Positions 15,680 to 24,600 of a stretch of 36,937 bases of DNA are shown piece after piece. Source of the stretch: Bacillota bacterium (GTDB lineage Bacteria > Bacillota > Clostridia > Acetivibrionales > Acetivibrionaceae); assembly GCA_023421115.1 (NCBI GenBank), contig JAEZUI010000040.1:1-36937 (forward strand), written 5' to 3'. The translations under genes were made by a program, and so were the position numbers. Under the pieces are notes generated by a model, which ran no database searches, had not been told where the DNA came from, and saw only the letters and a list, made by a program, of their open reading frames with translations. The stretch's first letter is position 1. Each line of letters opens with the position of its first letter.

Positions 15680-18600
15680 CTATCTTTTAACCTCTTCCAT
15701 TGCAAAAGCTTCTACAACATCTCCCTCTTTAAGGTCATTGAACTTTTCAATAGAAAGACCGCATTCAAATCCTTGTGCTACTTCCTTAATATCATCCTTG
15801 AATCGTTTTAATGAAGCAAGTTTGCCTTCATGTACAACAATCCCATCTCTAACCAATCTAATTTCTGAGTTCCTTGCAACTTTTCCGTCAATAACATATC
15901 CACCGCCAATGGTACCTATTCCTGATACTTTAAATATCTGCCTTACTTCAATATGACCTGTTACGACTTCTTTGAAGGTCGGTTCAAGCATACCTTTCAT
16001 AGCTGCCTGAATATCTTCTATCGCATTATATATTATTCTATAAAGTCTTAAGTCAACTCCGGCATCTTTTGCTATTTCTGTAACATTTGTTGCCGGTCTT
16101 ACATTAAATCCTATAATTATGGCATTTGAAACCTGAGCCAAAGTAACATCAGACTCTGTTATAGCTCCAACTCCACCGTGAATTATCTTAACCCTTACTT
16201 CCTCATCGCTGAGTTTTTCCAAGGATTGTTTAACAGCTTCAACAGAACCTTGAACATCCGCCTTAACAATTATGTTGAGATCTTTTACCTTACCCTCTTT
16301 AATCTGATTAAACAAGTCATCGAGTGATACTCTTGCCGAGGATTTCAAACTCTGCTCCCTTTGTTTGAGTTTTCTCTTCTCTGCCAACTGCTTAGCTATT
16401 TTCTCATCGGTTATAGCATAGAATATTTCCCCTGCTTCCGGCACTTCAGGTAGACCCAAAATTTCAACAGGAGTAGAAGGTCCCGCTTTTTTAATCTTGT
16501 GCCCCTTATCATCCACCATAGCTCTTATTCTACCAACTATAGTTCCGGTTACAATTGAATCCCCAATATTTAAAGTACCTCTCTGTACAAGTATTGTAGC
16601 TGTAGGTCCTTTATCCTTGTCAAGCTTTGCTTCAATCACAGTACCTTTTGCCTGTTTGTTTGGATTAGCTTTAAGTTCAAGCATATCAGCAGCTAACAGT
16701 ACCATTTCCAAAAGAGTATCTATATTAGTTCTCTGCTTAGCTGAAACTTCAACACATATGGTGTCTCCACCCCATTCTTCTGAGACAAGGCCATGCTCTG
16801 TAAGTTCCTGTTTAACTCTATCGGGATTTGCACCCGGTTTGTCTACCTTGTTAATAGCAACAATTATTGTAACATTAGCAGCCTTTGCATGGTTTATTGC
16901 TTCAATTGTCTGAGGCATAACACCATCATCGGCGGCTACAACTAGAATTGCAACGTCTGTAACCTGTGCTCCTCTTGCTCTCATAGCAGTAAAAGCTTCG
17001 TGCCCCGGTGTATCTAGGAATGTAATATTCCTATTATTGAGCCTGACCATATAAGCGCCTATATGCTGTGTTATACCACCTGCTTCACTTTCACTTACAT
17101 GGGTTGACTTAATAGCATCAAGAAGTGAAGTCTTACCATGGTCAACGTGACCCATAACAACAACAACTGGTGGTCTCGGCTCATGTTGAGACGTGTCTTC
17201 TTCCTCTTCGTCATCAAATAAAATATCTTCCTCATGTACAACTACTTCTTTTTCTGCCTTAACTCCAAACTCATCAGCTATAATAGCAGCAGTATCAAAA
17301 TCAATTTCCTGATTTAAAGTGGCTAATATTCCCAAACCCATCAACTTCTTTATAACTTCTGCTGCTGCCTTTTTCAGTGATTCAGCAAGTTCTTTAACAG
17401 TTAAGGCTTCAGGTATTTTTATTGAGGTTAGTACTGCTCTCGGTGGAATATACTTTTCCTCCTTTTTAACTTCCTTTCTCGGTTTCTTTGTTTTCTTAAC
17501 ATCGTCTACATAGAACTCCTGAAGAATAAAGTCATCGGATAATACCTGAGATACCTCTTTCTTACCGGTAAATACATTCTTAATGGGTTTGGTATTTTTA
17601 TTGCTTTTTACGTTACTACCTTTGGCTATGCTTGTCTTTGGAACTTCTTTTTTAAGTTCTCTCTTTGTATCTTTAGCCATATCCTTATTGGAAAACTCTC
17701 TTCTGATTTCACTTCTTTGAGAGGTCACTTCTTCTTTCTTAGCTGCAGGATCAACCTTTGGAATGTCTAGAGGCTTATTAGCTGCATAATTAGACCTGTT
17801 TTGTGAGCCCCCTTGTCTATTCGACGAAAAATTCCTATCCTTATCATTAAATGGTCTTCCGCCCTGTCCCTGCCTGTTTTGATTATTTTGATTGTTTGGG
17901 TTTTGATTATATGGCTTATTATTTTGATTATAGGCCGGTCTGTTGCTTTGATTATACGGCCTATTATTTTGATTCTGTGGCTGTCTATCACCATATGCAG
18001 GCCTGTTATTTTGATTTTGTGGCTGCCTATCACCATATGCAGGTCGGTTATTTCCAGTTTTGACATCTGTTGTATTGCGATTGTCAAAATTCCTTTGCTG
18101 GTTATTATCCCTACGGTTATTGTTATACCTGTCATTATTTCTAGGGTTTTGAAAACTATTGTTTTTATTATCCCTATTATTTGTGCTATTATTCTGGACC
18201 GCACTTTCCGACGTTTTCATCTCGGGTTTGGTTTCCATTTTAACTTCATCTTTATTTTGTGAGTTAGCTTCCTGATTTTGAGCCTCTTCACTACTTATTA
18301 CTTCAAAACCTTTTGTTTCTGACTCTAATTGAGAAACAGGTTTTTCATCAACATTTACAATTGATGCCTTTACTTCCTCATTACTAAACGTTGATGTTTT
18401 ATGTTGCTGCCTTTGCTCAACAGCTGCTTCTTTATGAAGTTCCTTTGATACTTCTTTATGAGTATCACTTTTTTCATGTGAATTTACTATTTTCGTAACC
18501 TCCTGTTTCTTTTCTACTTCTAGAGGCCTCTTGAATTCAGGTTTAGGATCTCTGACAAACCCAGGTCTTAACCCTGAATTTGAAGTTGAAACCTTAACAT

Positions 18601-18988
18601 AATCATTTCTCTTCTTTTTTGAATAATCATGGTTGTCAACTTTTTTTGCCGGATTGTTATTGTTTCTATCCGGATTTGTACTCCTCACCTCGTTATCCGA
18701 GTCCACTATTATCTCCGTTGTTCTTATAATTCTTGGTGCATTTTTTGCTTCTTTCCTTGCTTCCTTAATACCCTCATTGGCGTTTATCATCTGCAATAGC
18801 TTCTTTTCATCACTTTCTTCCTTATGCTTTATAACACCAATATGATCATATAGAGCTTCAAGCTCACGTTCTTCCAGTAAACTCATATGATTTTTAACGA
18901 CAATATTTATTTCAGCCAATTTTTCCATAAGCCTTTTACTGGTTGTATTCATTTCTTTAGCGAGTTCATATACTCTAATTTTTGTCAA
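15680..18988 (-). CDS. infB: Translation initiation factor IF-2, with long disordered N-terminal region
   Basis: GTPase that brings initiator tRNA to the 30S subunit. I place the start at the TTG at 18988 (then TKIRVYELAKEM), giving 1102 residues, because GGGGGTG lies six bases upstream. A GTG at 19018 has no site and would add ten atypical residues. The N-terminal IF2N motif (about 1-50) is followed by a charged, then Asn/Gln/Arg-rich disordered stretch (about 80-405) containing repeats. A second IF2N-like motif lies near 530. The G domain begins with GHVDHGKTSLLDAI near residue 612, then DTPGHEAF and NKVDKPGA; domains II-IV follow. The start overlaps the end of the L7Ae-like gene, so translation is probably coupled. 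It is longer than most IF-2 proteins. Confidence 0.95.
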   Translation of the reverse strand: MTKIRVYELAKEMNTTSKRLMEKLAEINIVVKNHMSLLEERELEALYDHIGVIKHKEESDEKKLLQMINANEGIKEARKEAKNAPRIIRTTEIIVDSDNEVRSTNPDRNNNNPAKKVDNHDYSKKKRNDYVKVSTSNSGLRPGFVRDPKPEFKRPLEVEKKQEVTKIVNSHEKSDTHKEVSKELHKEAAVEQRQQHKTSTFSNEEVKASIVNVDEKPVSQLESETKGFEVISSEEAQNQEANSQNKDEVKMETKPEMKTSESAVQNNSTNNRDNKNNSFQNPRNNDRYNNNRRDNNQQRNFDNRNTTDVKTGNNRPAYGDRQPQNQNNRPAYGDRQPQNQNNRPYNQSNRPAYNQNNKPYNQNPNNQNNQNRQGQGGRPFNDKDRNFSSNRQGGSQNRSNYAANKPLDIPKVDPAAKKEEVTSQRSEIRREFSNKDMAKDTKRELKKEVPKTSIAKGSNVKSNKNTKPIKNVFTGKKEVSQVLSDDFILQEFYVDDVKKTKKPRKEVKKEEKYIPPRAVLTSIKIPEALTVKELAESLKKAAAEVIKKLMGLGILATLNQEIDFDTAAIIADEFGVKAEKEVVVHEEDILFDDEEEEDTSQHEPRPPVVVVMGHVDHGKTSLLDAIKSTHVSESEAGGITQHIGAYMVRLNNRNITFLDTPGHEAFTAMRARGAQVTDVAILVVAADDGVMPQTIEAINHAKAANVTIIVAINKVDKPGANPDRVKQELTEHGLVSEEWGGDTICVEVSAKQRTNIDTLLEMVLLAADMLELKANPNKQAKGTVIEAKLDKDKGPTATILVQRGTLNIGDSIVTGTIVGRIRAMVDDKGHKIKKAGPSTPVEILGLPEVPEAGEIFYAITDEKIAKQLAEKRKLKQREQSLKSSARVSLDDLFNQIKEGKVKDLNIIVKADVQGSVEAVKQSLEKLSDEEVRVKIIHGGVGAITESDVTLAQVSNAIIIGFNVRPATNVTEIAKDAGVDLRLYRIIYNAIEDIQAAMKGMLEPTFKEVVTGHIEVRQIFKVSGIGTIGGGYVIDGKVARNSEIRLVRDGIVVHEGKLASLKRFKDDIKEVAQGFECGLSIEKFNDLKEGDVVEAFAMEEVKR
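17957..18043 (-). repeat. 42-base tandem repeat in infB
   Basis: Two head-to-tail copies encode RPAYGDRQPQNQNN, followed downstream by shorter related RP.YNQ.N units. This is in-frame expansion of the disordered Asn/Gln-rich linker of IF-2. Confidence 0.85.
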
Positions 18989-19319
18989 TATTTTCACCCC
19001 CGCATCCATTATTGACACTTAAATCAATCATTTCTTTCAACCGTTTTGAAAAACTTTTATCCAATATCGCTACCACCGACCTTATATTTTTACCGGTAAA
19101 CTTCCCCAGCATATCTTTTTGTCCGAATATCCTTATTTCTATATTTCTATAATTACAGGCATCTGTAAATTTCTTTTTTGTATTGTGCGAAGCATCGTCA
19201 GCCACAATAACTAAGCTGACTAAAGACCCCTTTAATGCTCTCTCACAGGTTTCATCACCTGATATGAGCTTTCTTGCCTTTGTTGCCAGCCCCAAGAAAG
19301 AATATATTTTATCCGTCAT
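18975..19319 (-). CDS. ylxQ: L7Ae-family ribosomal/K-turn RNA-binding protein
   Basis: A member of the L7Ae/L30e/YlxQ family that binds kink-turn RNA; in this operon position it is usually YlxQ, with no settled role. I choose the ATG at 19319 (MTDKIYSFLGLATKARKL, 114 residues) because GGAGGAAGGG lies directly upstream. An upstream codon at 19349 would add ten unconserved residues. Family signatures are LGLATKARKLISGDE and LVIVADDAS. It overlaps ylxR by 11 bases and infB by 14 bases, so the three are translated as a coupled unit. Confidence 0.9.
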   Translation of the reverse strand: MTDKIYSFLGLATKARKLISGDETCERALKGSLVSLVIVADDASHNTKKKFTDACNYRNIEIRIFGQKDMLGKFTGKNIRSVVAILDKSFSKRLKEMIDLSVNNGCGGENIDKN

Positions 19320-19590
19320 TCCCTTCCTCCAATTCATTTTCGAGAGCACAGTATACTTCTGAACTTATTGAAGTCTCAAACGCTTTTTCAAAACGTTTGG
19401 CTTTTCTGGCTTTTTGAAAGCACTCTTTATTCTTACAAATGTATGCCCCCCTGCCAGCTTTCTTTCCGGTAAAATCAACGGATATCTCATTCTCCTTGTT
19501 TTTAACTACTCGAATAAGTTCCTTCTTAGGCTTCATCTCCTGACATCCAAGGCACATACGCATTGGAACCTTCTTTTGCTTCAATATCAA
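19309..19590 (-). CDS. ylxR: YlxR family RNA-binding protein (RnpM)
   Basis: A small nucleic-acid-binding protein of the nusA-infB operon; the family has been reported to modulate RNase P. The 93 residues show the signature KKVPMRMCLGCQEMKPKKEL, then GRGAYICKNKECF. The start appears to be TTG at 19590 with GGGG six bases upstream; a second TTG at 19584 and an ATG at 19563 are possible, but the ATG would remove the conserved KVPM. Confidence 0.93.
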   Translation of the reverse strand: MILKQKKVPMRMCLGCQEMKPKKELIRVVKNKENEISVDFTGKKAGRGAYICKNKECFQKARKAKRFEKAFETSISSEVYCALENELEEGNDG

Positions 19591-19718
19591 TCACATCCCC
19601 AGTTGCAAGTTTAAATATTAATAAAGAACGTCTATATATTTCTCAGACAATATTTACACTCCATCTTTCTTCCTTTTCGACAATCCATGTACATCTCTCT
19701 ATTGCTATTCTTTGACTT

Positions 19719-20840
19719 TTATTCAAAATTGTCTTCATCTGGCTCATCTTCAACAAATGCCGATTGGAAACCTCCATCAAAGTTAAGAAGCTGCTGCTCA
19801 ATAGTTGCTCTAAGCTGCGACTCACTCTTAATATCAATTTTCCAGCCCGTCAACTTAGCTGCTAATCTTGCATTTTGACCTTCCTTACCTATCGCTAGCG
19901 ACAACTGGAAGTCAGGCACGGTAACTTTTGCGCTTTTCTCCTCTTCATTGGCGTCAACACGTACAACTTTAGCAGGACTCAAACTGCTTGAGATATATTC
20001 CTTAGGATTATTGCTCCATTTAATTATATCTATCTTTTCTCCCCTAAGCTCATCAACAATAGCCTGAACTCTTGTACCTTTCTGCCCAACACATGCTCCA
20101 ACCGGATCCACATTGTCATCTTTGGAATATACGGCAATTTTTGTCCTTGATCCCGGTTCTCTCGAAATGCTTTTTATTTCAACAACTCCCTCATGAATTT
20201 CAGGAACTTCCAATTCAAACAGTCTCTTTACCAACCCTGGATGTGTCCTTGAAACCATAATCTGGGGACCTTTTGTAGTCCTTTTTACCTCAATTACATA
20301 TACTTTTATCCTGTCATTAAATTTATATTCTTCCCCGGGTATTTGTTCTGTAGGTGCCAACATAGCCTCAGTCTTACCAAGATCTATTATTACATTCTTT
20401 TTTTCGGTTCTTTGGACAATACCTGTAACTATTTCAGCCTCTTTATTGGAAAATTCGTCAAATATAATTCCCCTTTCGGCCTCTCTAAGTCTCTGTACAA
20501 CAACCTGCTTTGCCGTCTGTGCAGCTATTCTTCCAAATTTCTTAGGTGTAACCTCCACCTCAGCCATATCTTCTTCATCTAGATCAGCATTTATCTTTTT
20601 GGCATTTTCAATAGATATATCCATAAAATCATTTTGTGGATTACTTGTAACCCTTTTTATAGCATACACCTTAAAATCACCTGTTTGACGATCTATAGAT
20701 ACTCGGACGTTTTGCGAAGAGCCGAAATTTCTCTTGTATGCAGAAATAAGAGCTGCCTCTATCGCCTCAATAATAATATCTTTCTCTATTCCCTTTTCCT
20801 TCTCTAATTGTTCTAACGCATGAATCAAATCTGAACTCAT
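19719..20840 (-). CDS. nusA: Transcription termination/antitermination factor NusA
   Basis: Binds RNA polymerase and nascent RNA and modulates pausing, termination and antitermination. In 373 residues the N-terminal polymerase-binding domain (about 1-125) is followed by an S1 domain (VTGIVQRTEKKNVIIDLG). Two KH domains follow: DPVGACVGQKGTRVQAIV and LAIGKEGQNARLAAKL. The tail is short and acidic (DEPDEDNFE) with no extra acidic repeats, as usual in Firmicutes. GGAGG lies seven bases before the ATG at 20840. A repeat element fills the gap to rimP. Confidence 0.97.
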   Translation of the reverse strand: MSSDLIHALEQLEKEKGIEKDIIIEAIEAALISAYKRNFGSSQNVRVSIDRQTGDFKVYAIKRVTSNPQNDFMDISIENAKKINADLDEEDMAEVEVTPKKFGRIAAQTAKQVVVQRLREAERGIIFDEFSNKEAEIVTGIVQRTEKKNVIIDLGKTEAMLAPTEQIPGEEYKFNDRIKVYVIEVKRTTKGPQIMVSRTHPGLVKRLFELEVPEIHEGVVEIKSISREPGSRTKIAVYSKDDNVDPVGACVGQKGTRVQAIVDELRGEKIDIIKWSNNPKEYISSSLSPAKVVRVDANEEEKSAKVTVPDFQLSLAIGKEGQNARLAAKLTGWKIDIKSESQLRATIEQQLLNFDGGFQSAFVEDEPDEDNFE

Positions 20841-20883
20841 TTAAGAACCTCCTATTCTGTTTTCGGATTTCAAATACCCTATT

Positions 20884-20984
20884 AGGCCATTTCAAAAAAT
20901 AACCTATACATATTTAAGTCACAAAGCCCATCAAATCAGATTTTTTGAAATGGCTATTGACCAGTTATTTTTTTGGAATCACCT
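20884..20984 (+). repeat. Intergenic inverted-end element, subfamily A, copy 2
   Basis: A 101-base copy and the best-preserved member. It has outer ends AGG...CCT and near-complementary terminal stretches. An internal stem pairs GCCATTTCAAAAAAT (20886-20900) with ATTTTTTGAAATGGC (20940-20954). It lies between rimP (stop 21000) and nusA, so it is transcribed within the operon. Confidence 0.92.
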
Positions 20985-20999
20985 TAAGCCCTATTTCCA

Positions 21000-21461
21000 C
21001 TAAAATTTAATAACTCTTCTGACCACCGCCACCTGGTCTTTTTCAAACTCAGTATTCTCGTCATCTATCTTAATTATAATCTTATTGTCTATAAGTCCGA
21101 TTAACTCTCCCTCAAAAACCTTCCTACCATCTATAGGTTTATAAACCTTAACTTCCACGAGCTCTCCCTTAAACTTTTCGAAATCGGAATCCTTCTTAAG
21201 AGGTCTATCTAAACCCGGTGAGGAAACTTCTAAAAAATAACTTTGATCTATAGGATCTTTTTCATCTAATATATCACTTATTTCCTCACTTACAATCTTA
21301 CAATCATCTATTGTTATACCACCAGGCTTATCTATATAAATTCGGAGATACCAATTGGTCCCCTCCTTAATAAATTCAACATCAACAAGTTCAAATGAGT
21401 GGTTATTCGCTATAGGCTCTGCAAATTCTGCAACAATATCTTCAATTTTCTTTTTGACCAT
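21000..21461 (-). CDS. rimP: Ribosome maturation factor RimP
   Basis: Needed for late 30S subunit assembly. The 153-residue protein shows FELVDVEFIKEGTNWYLRIYIDKPGGI and the family motif EVSSPGLDRPLK, followed by an SH3-like C-terminal domain. I choose the ATG at 21461 (MVKKKIED) because GGAGG is then six bases away; an ATG at 21467 directly abuts the GGAGG. It heads the rimP-nusA-ylxR-ylxQ-infB operon and lies downstream of the subtilase gene and its stem-loop. Confidence 0.95.
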   Translation of the reverse strand: MVKKKIEDIVAEFAEPIANNHSFELVDVEFIKEGTNWYLRIYIDKPGGITIDDCKIVSEEISDILDEKDPIDQSYFLEVSSPGLDRPLKKDSDFEKFKGELVEVKVYKPIDGRKVFEGELIGLIDNKIIIKIDDENTEFEKDQVAVVRRVIKF

Positions 21462-21556
21462 AAACATCCTCCATTATTAAGCTAAAGGAACCGCCAAAAA
21501 TTCAAATAGCTTTTAGTACTTTTCTACCTTCACACCATAGTGCACATCAATAATAC

Positions 21557-21583
21557 GAAAGAGTGGGTACAACCCACTCTTTC
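21557..21583 (-). terminator. Stem-loop after the subtilase gene
   Basis: A perfect 12-base stem (GAAAGAGTGGGT / ACCCACTCTTTC) with a three-base loop, 106 bases past the protease stop. No strong T run follows on the minus strand (TATTATTG), so termination may be inefficient and let some transcription into rimP. Confidence 0.65.
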
Positions 21584-21688
21584 CTGACCAGTTCCTATAC
21601 GCATTAATCCAAAAGTAATTATAACACTATTATTTGTAATTATCAATATTTTATTAATTTTTATTAAAAAATAATTATTGGAGTGTCC

Positions 21689-24600
21689 TTACTTAACGTT
21701 GAAGGATGACTCTGCGGACATATTTCCATCGGCATCTATATCGAGAGTCCACTCAATCTTGTAATTTCCACTATCTATCCATTGTGGATCAAGCTTTATT
21801 TCAGACTTAGTGTAAAAATCCGGCGATTTTGCTGATAAAATAACATCATCAAAGGAATCCTTAATATAAATGAAAGGAGCTCTAATATCATAGTATGGTA
21901 TTTCTACATACTCTCTTGTAATTATATCATAGGGTTTTATTTCTCCATTAACTTTCTTTAGTACTACCCTACCTTTTGATGATTTACGAATCTCGGATAA
22001 ATACATGTAATAACTGTCACCGTAAATATCAACAACTCTGTTACCGTATCTGTCTGATATTACATTTGTGGTCTTTAGGGTTTCGCCGGCCTTGTAAATT
22101 GATTTACTTGGTTTTATTGACATACTAAAATCAGTACTACAGTTTATAATAGTATTATCGCTTGTAAAGTCTTTTTGTGAATTCATAACATAAATATAGT
22201 TATTTCCATATTGCGTACTTTCGCATAGAATATCCATTTCGTAAAGTCCCTTAGAAACTTTAACCGGTTTATTTTTTATAAGATTAAGAGTTGTAGTAAA
22301 ACCAGTCTTTGTATCACTTAAAACAGCATCAATAAACTTTTTATCGGATTTACTATCAAGGCTAACCTCGGTTAGATTTTCCGATGTAAACTGAACCCTT
22401 TGATTATTTTTTGTTTTCAAACCTATTGCTACATTAGGTTTAAATATTATTCTTTCTGTTGAGGAACTGTCTTCTGAAAGTACTTCTGTTGAAAAATTAT
22501 AATTTCCCTTAGAAATATATACTTCTCCCATAGATATTTTAATACCTAACACCTCAAGATTCATGCCTAATAAAGACGAATAGGTTGACGACCCGAAAGG
22601 CATTGATAAAAAGTATCCGGCAGGTCTATCTAGTATTTTGCCTTTTTCATCTTTCACTTCAAAATCTATTTTCTGTAGCTGTGATGAAGACAAACTATAA
22701 TTTGCCGGTGACTTACCTTCTTTTACATATACTGTATTATTTATAGCAATAGAGATTTCCTCATATACATCTTCACTTACAGTACGAGAAAGTTCTTCTT
22801 TTGACAATTCATCGAGCATTATCCCACCTATCTCATAGGAAGTTGCTGTTACAACAAATTTATAACTTCCTTTTGGCAACGAAACAAACATTTCACCATC
22901 TAGCAGATTTACACCTTCAAAATAATAGGTTTCACCTGTTTGTACATTAAATGCTTGGACGATGGCTCCTGTTGCTTTTGTTTTATTCGATTGTTCTATT
23001 GTAAATTTTACAGCATTGTTTTTAACCACTCTACTAACCTCGAAAGACGTATCTGCTTGAATTAGGTATGGAACATCAACAACTAACTTTAACTCATACT
23101 TGTCAGTTGCCAAATTCTGAGGCAGCAGCATATATTCGCTTTGTAAATAATAAAGCTCTCTTTTCATTATCTCATTGCCTTTACTGTCAACAAGAGTTAT
23201 TTCAGCCGGACTTTTGTACTCAATTTCTATAGGTTCTTCAGGCTCTACTGGTTCTTCTAGTGCATTTATTAATGAATCAAACGATCTAATTTGAACTTTA
23301 TTTGGGGCTGTTTTATATGTTAAAATATTTTGACCGTTAAATAACTTGTACATATCATCATATATGTAATCCATATATAAAAGCTTATTACCATAACTGT
23401 CAGTTATCGAACAATCAATATTAAGCTCTTCCCCCGGAATATATTTTGTTTTGTCCGCGTCGATTTTTCCGGTCAGCGTACCTCCGAAATCAAGACTGTT
23501 TTCGCTACCACTTTCAAATTCTATAACATCGCCTTCAAGAGACACATATGCTAGTTGATTGTCTTTTTGTCCGACTATATCCATGCTGCATATATAACTT
23601 CCGGGTGTCAAATATATATCAGGTAAATTTGAAGTTTCATCAATTCCAAATCCACAAACAAGGTTTGAATCTTTTAGACTAAATCCAACACTTCCACTTT
23701 GAGGTATAAATCCATGAATATTCTTATATGTAGCATCCACATTTGCCAAATTTGAGATATCAGAATCAATCACTATATAAGAATTGTCCGTATCCACCTC
23801 AATGTCCTCAGTGTGAAGAAGATATATACCGGAATTTTTTAGTTCATAGTCTTCCTCTTCAACAATTTCATCCGCTGCTCCGCTTGAATAACATATTGCC
23901 TGAAAAGAATATGTTCCCGGATTCAGATAAACATCAGCCTGACCCTCTTCTGCAGTCGCTAACACAAAGAATTCAAAACTATCGTCAGAGCCAGGGAATT
24001 TATAAGATGTAAACAAAAGTGGAAATGGATCGTCAACATCTACATCAATAGTAACAGGTACAAGACCCGTTCCATCCATTTCAATACTGCCCGGTGCAGT
24101 TGTTTCTAATACTTCTGAAGCATAAGAATACCGATCACCATCAACAATTTCATAACTTGCAACAACAACATAATCATTGCCGTTTGGTGCTACAGTTCCC
24201 GGAATTATTGCAACACCATTTGAAGAAGTATTTGCTGAATAGATGTATCTATAGTATGTTTCACCATTTAAGTTATACTTATTATATACTTCAACATAAC
24301 CAGACTTAACCGGTTCTCCTTCATTTGTCACTTTTACTCTAAGCCCTGTATAAACTTTATTCCTTATATTAATACTTATTTCTTTAGTATATGTCTGCTC
24401 ATCTTTATCTTCTGCAACCACCTTAAGTGTATGTATTCCATCTCTAAATTTATTCGTGTCCAGTTCAAAATTATTATACATTTTGTTTTCATATACAGAC
24501 TGAGCAACCGACTCTTCATCAGCCTCGCTAATAACTTCATTTTCAATCGGTGCTATAAGAATATCATCAATGTATAGATTGGTATTTAAAATCTTTTCCG

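Noticed and set aside
17767..18262. Long open frames on both strands across the infB repeat region
   Set aside because: They are shadows of the Asn/Gln-rich infB sequence in other frames and contain only biased Ile/Leu/Val or His/Tyr composition.
21557..21583. The stem-loop as a rimP operon riboswitch or leader
   Set aside because: It is a simple perfect hairpin with no conserved riboswitch core; a weak terminator of the protease gene is the simpler reading.
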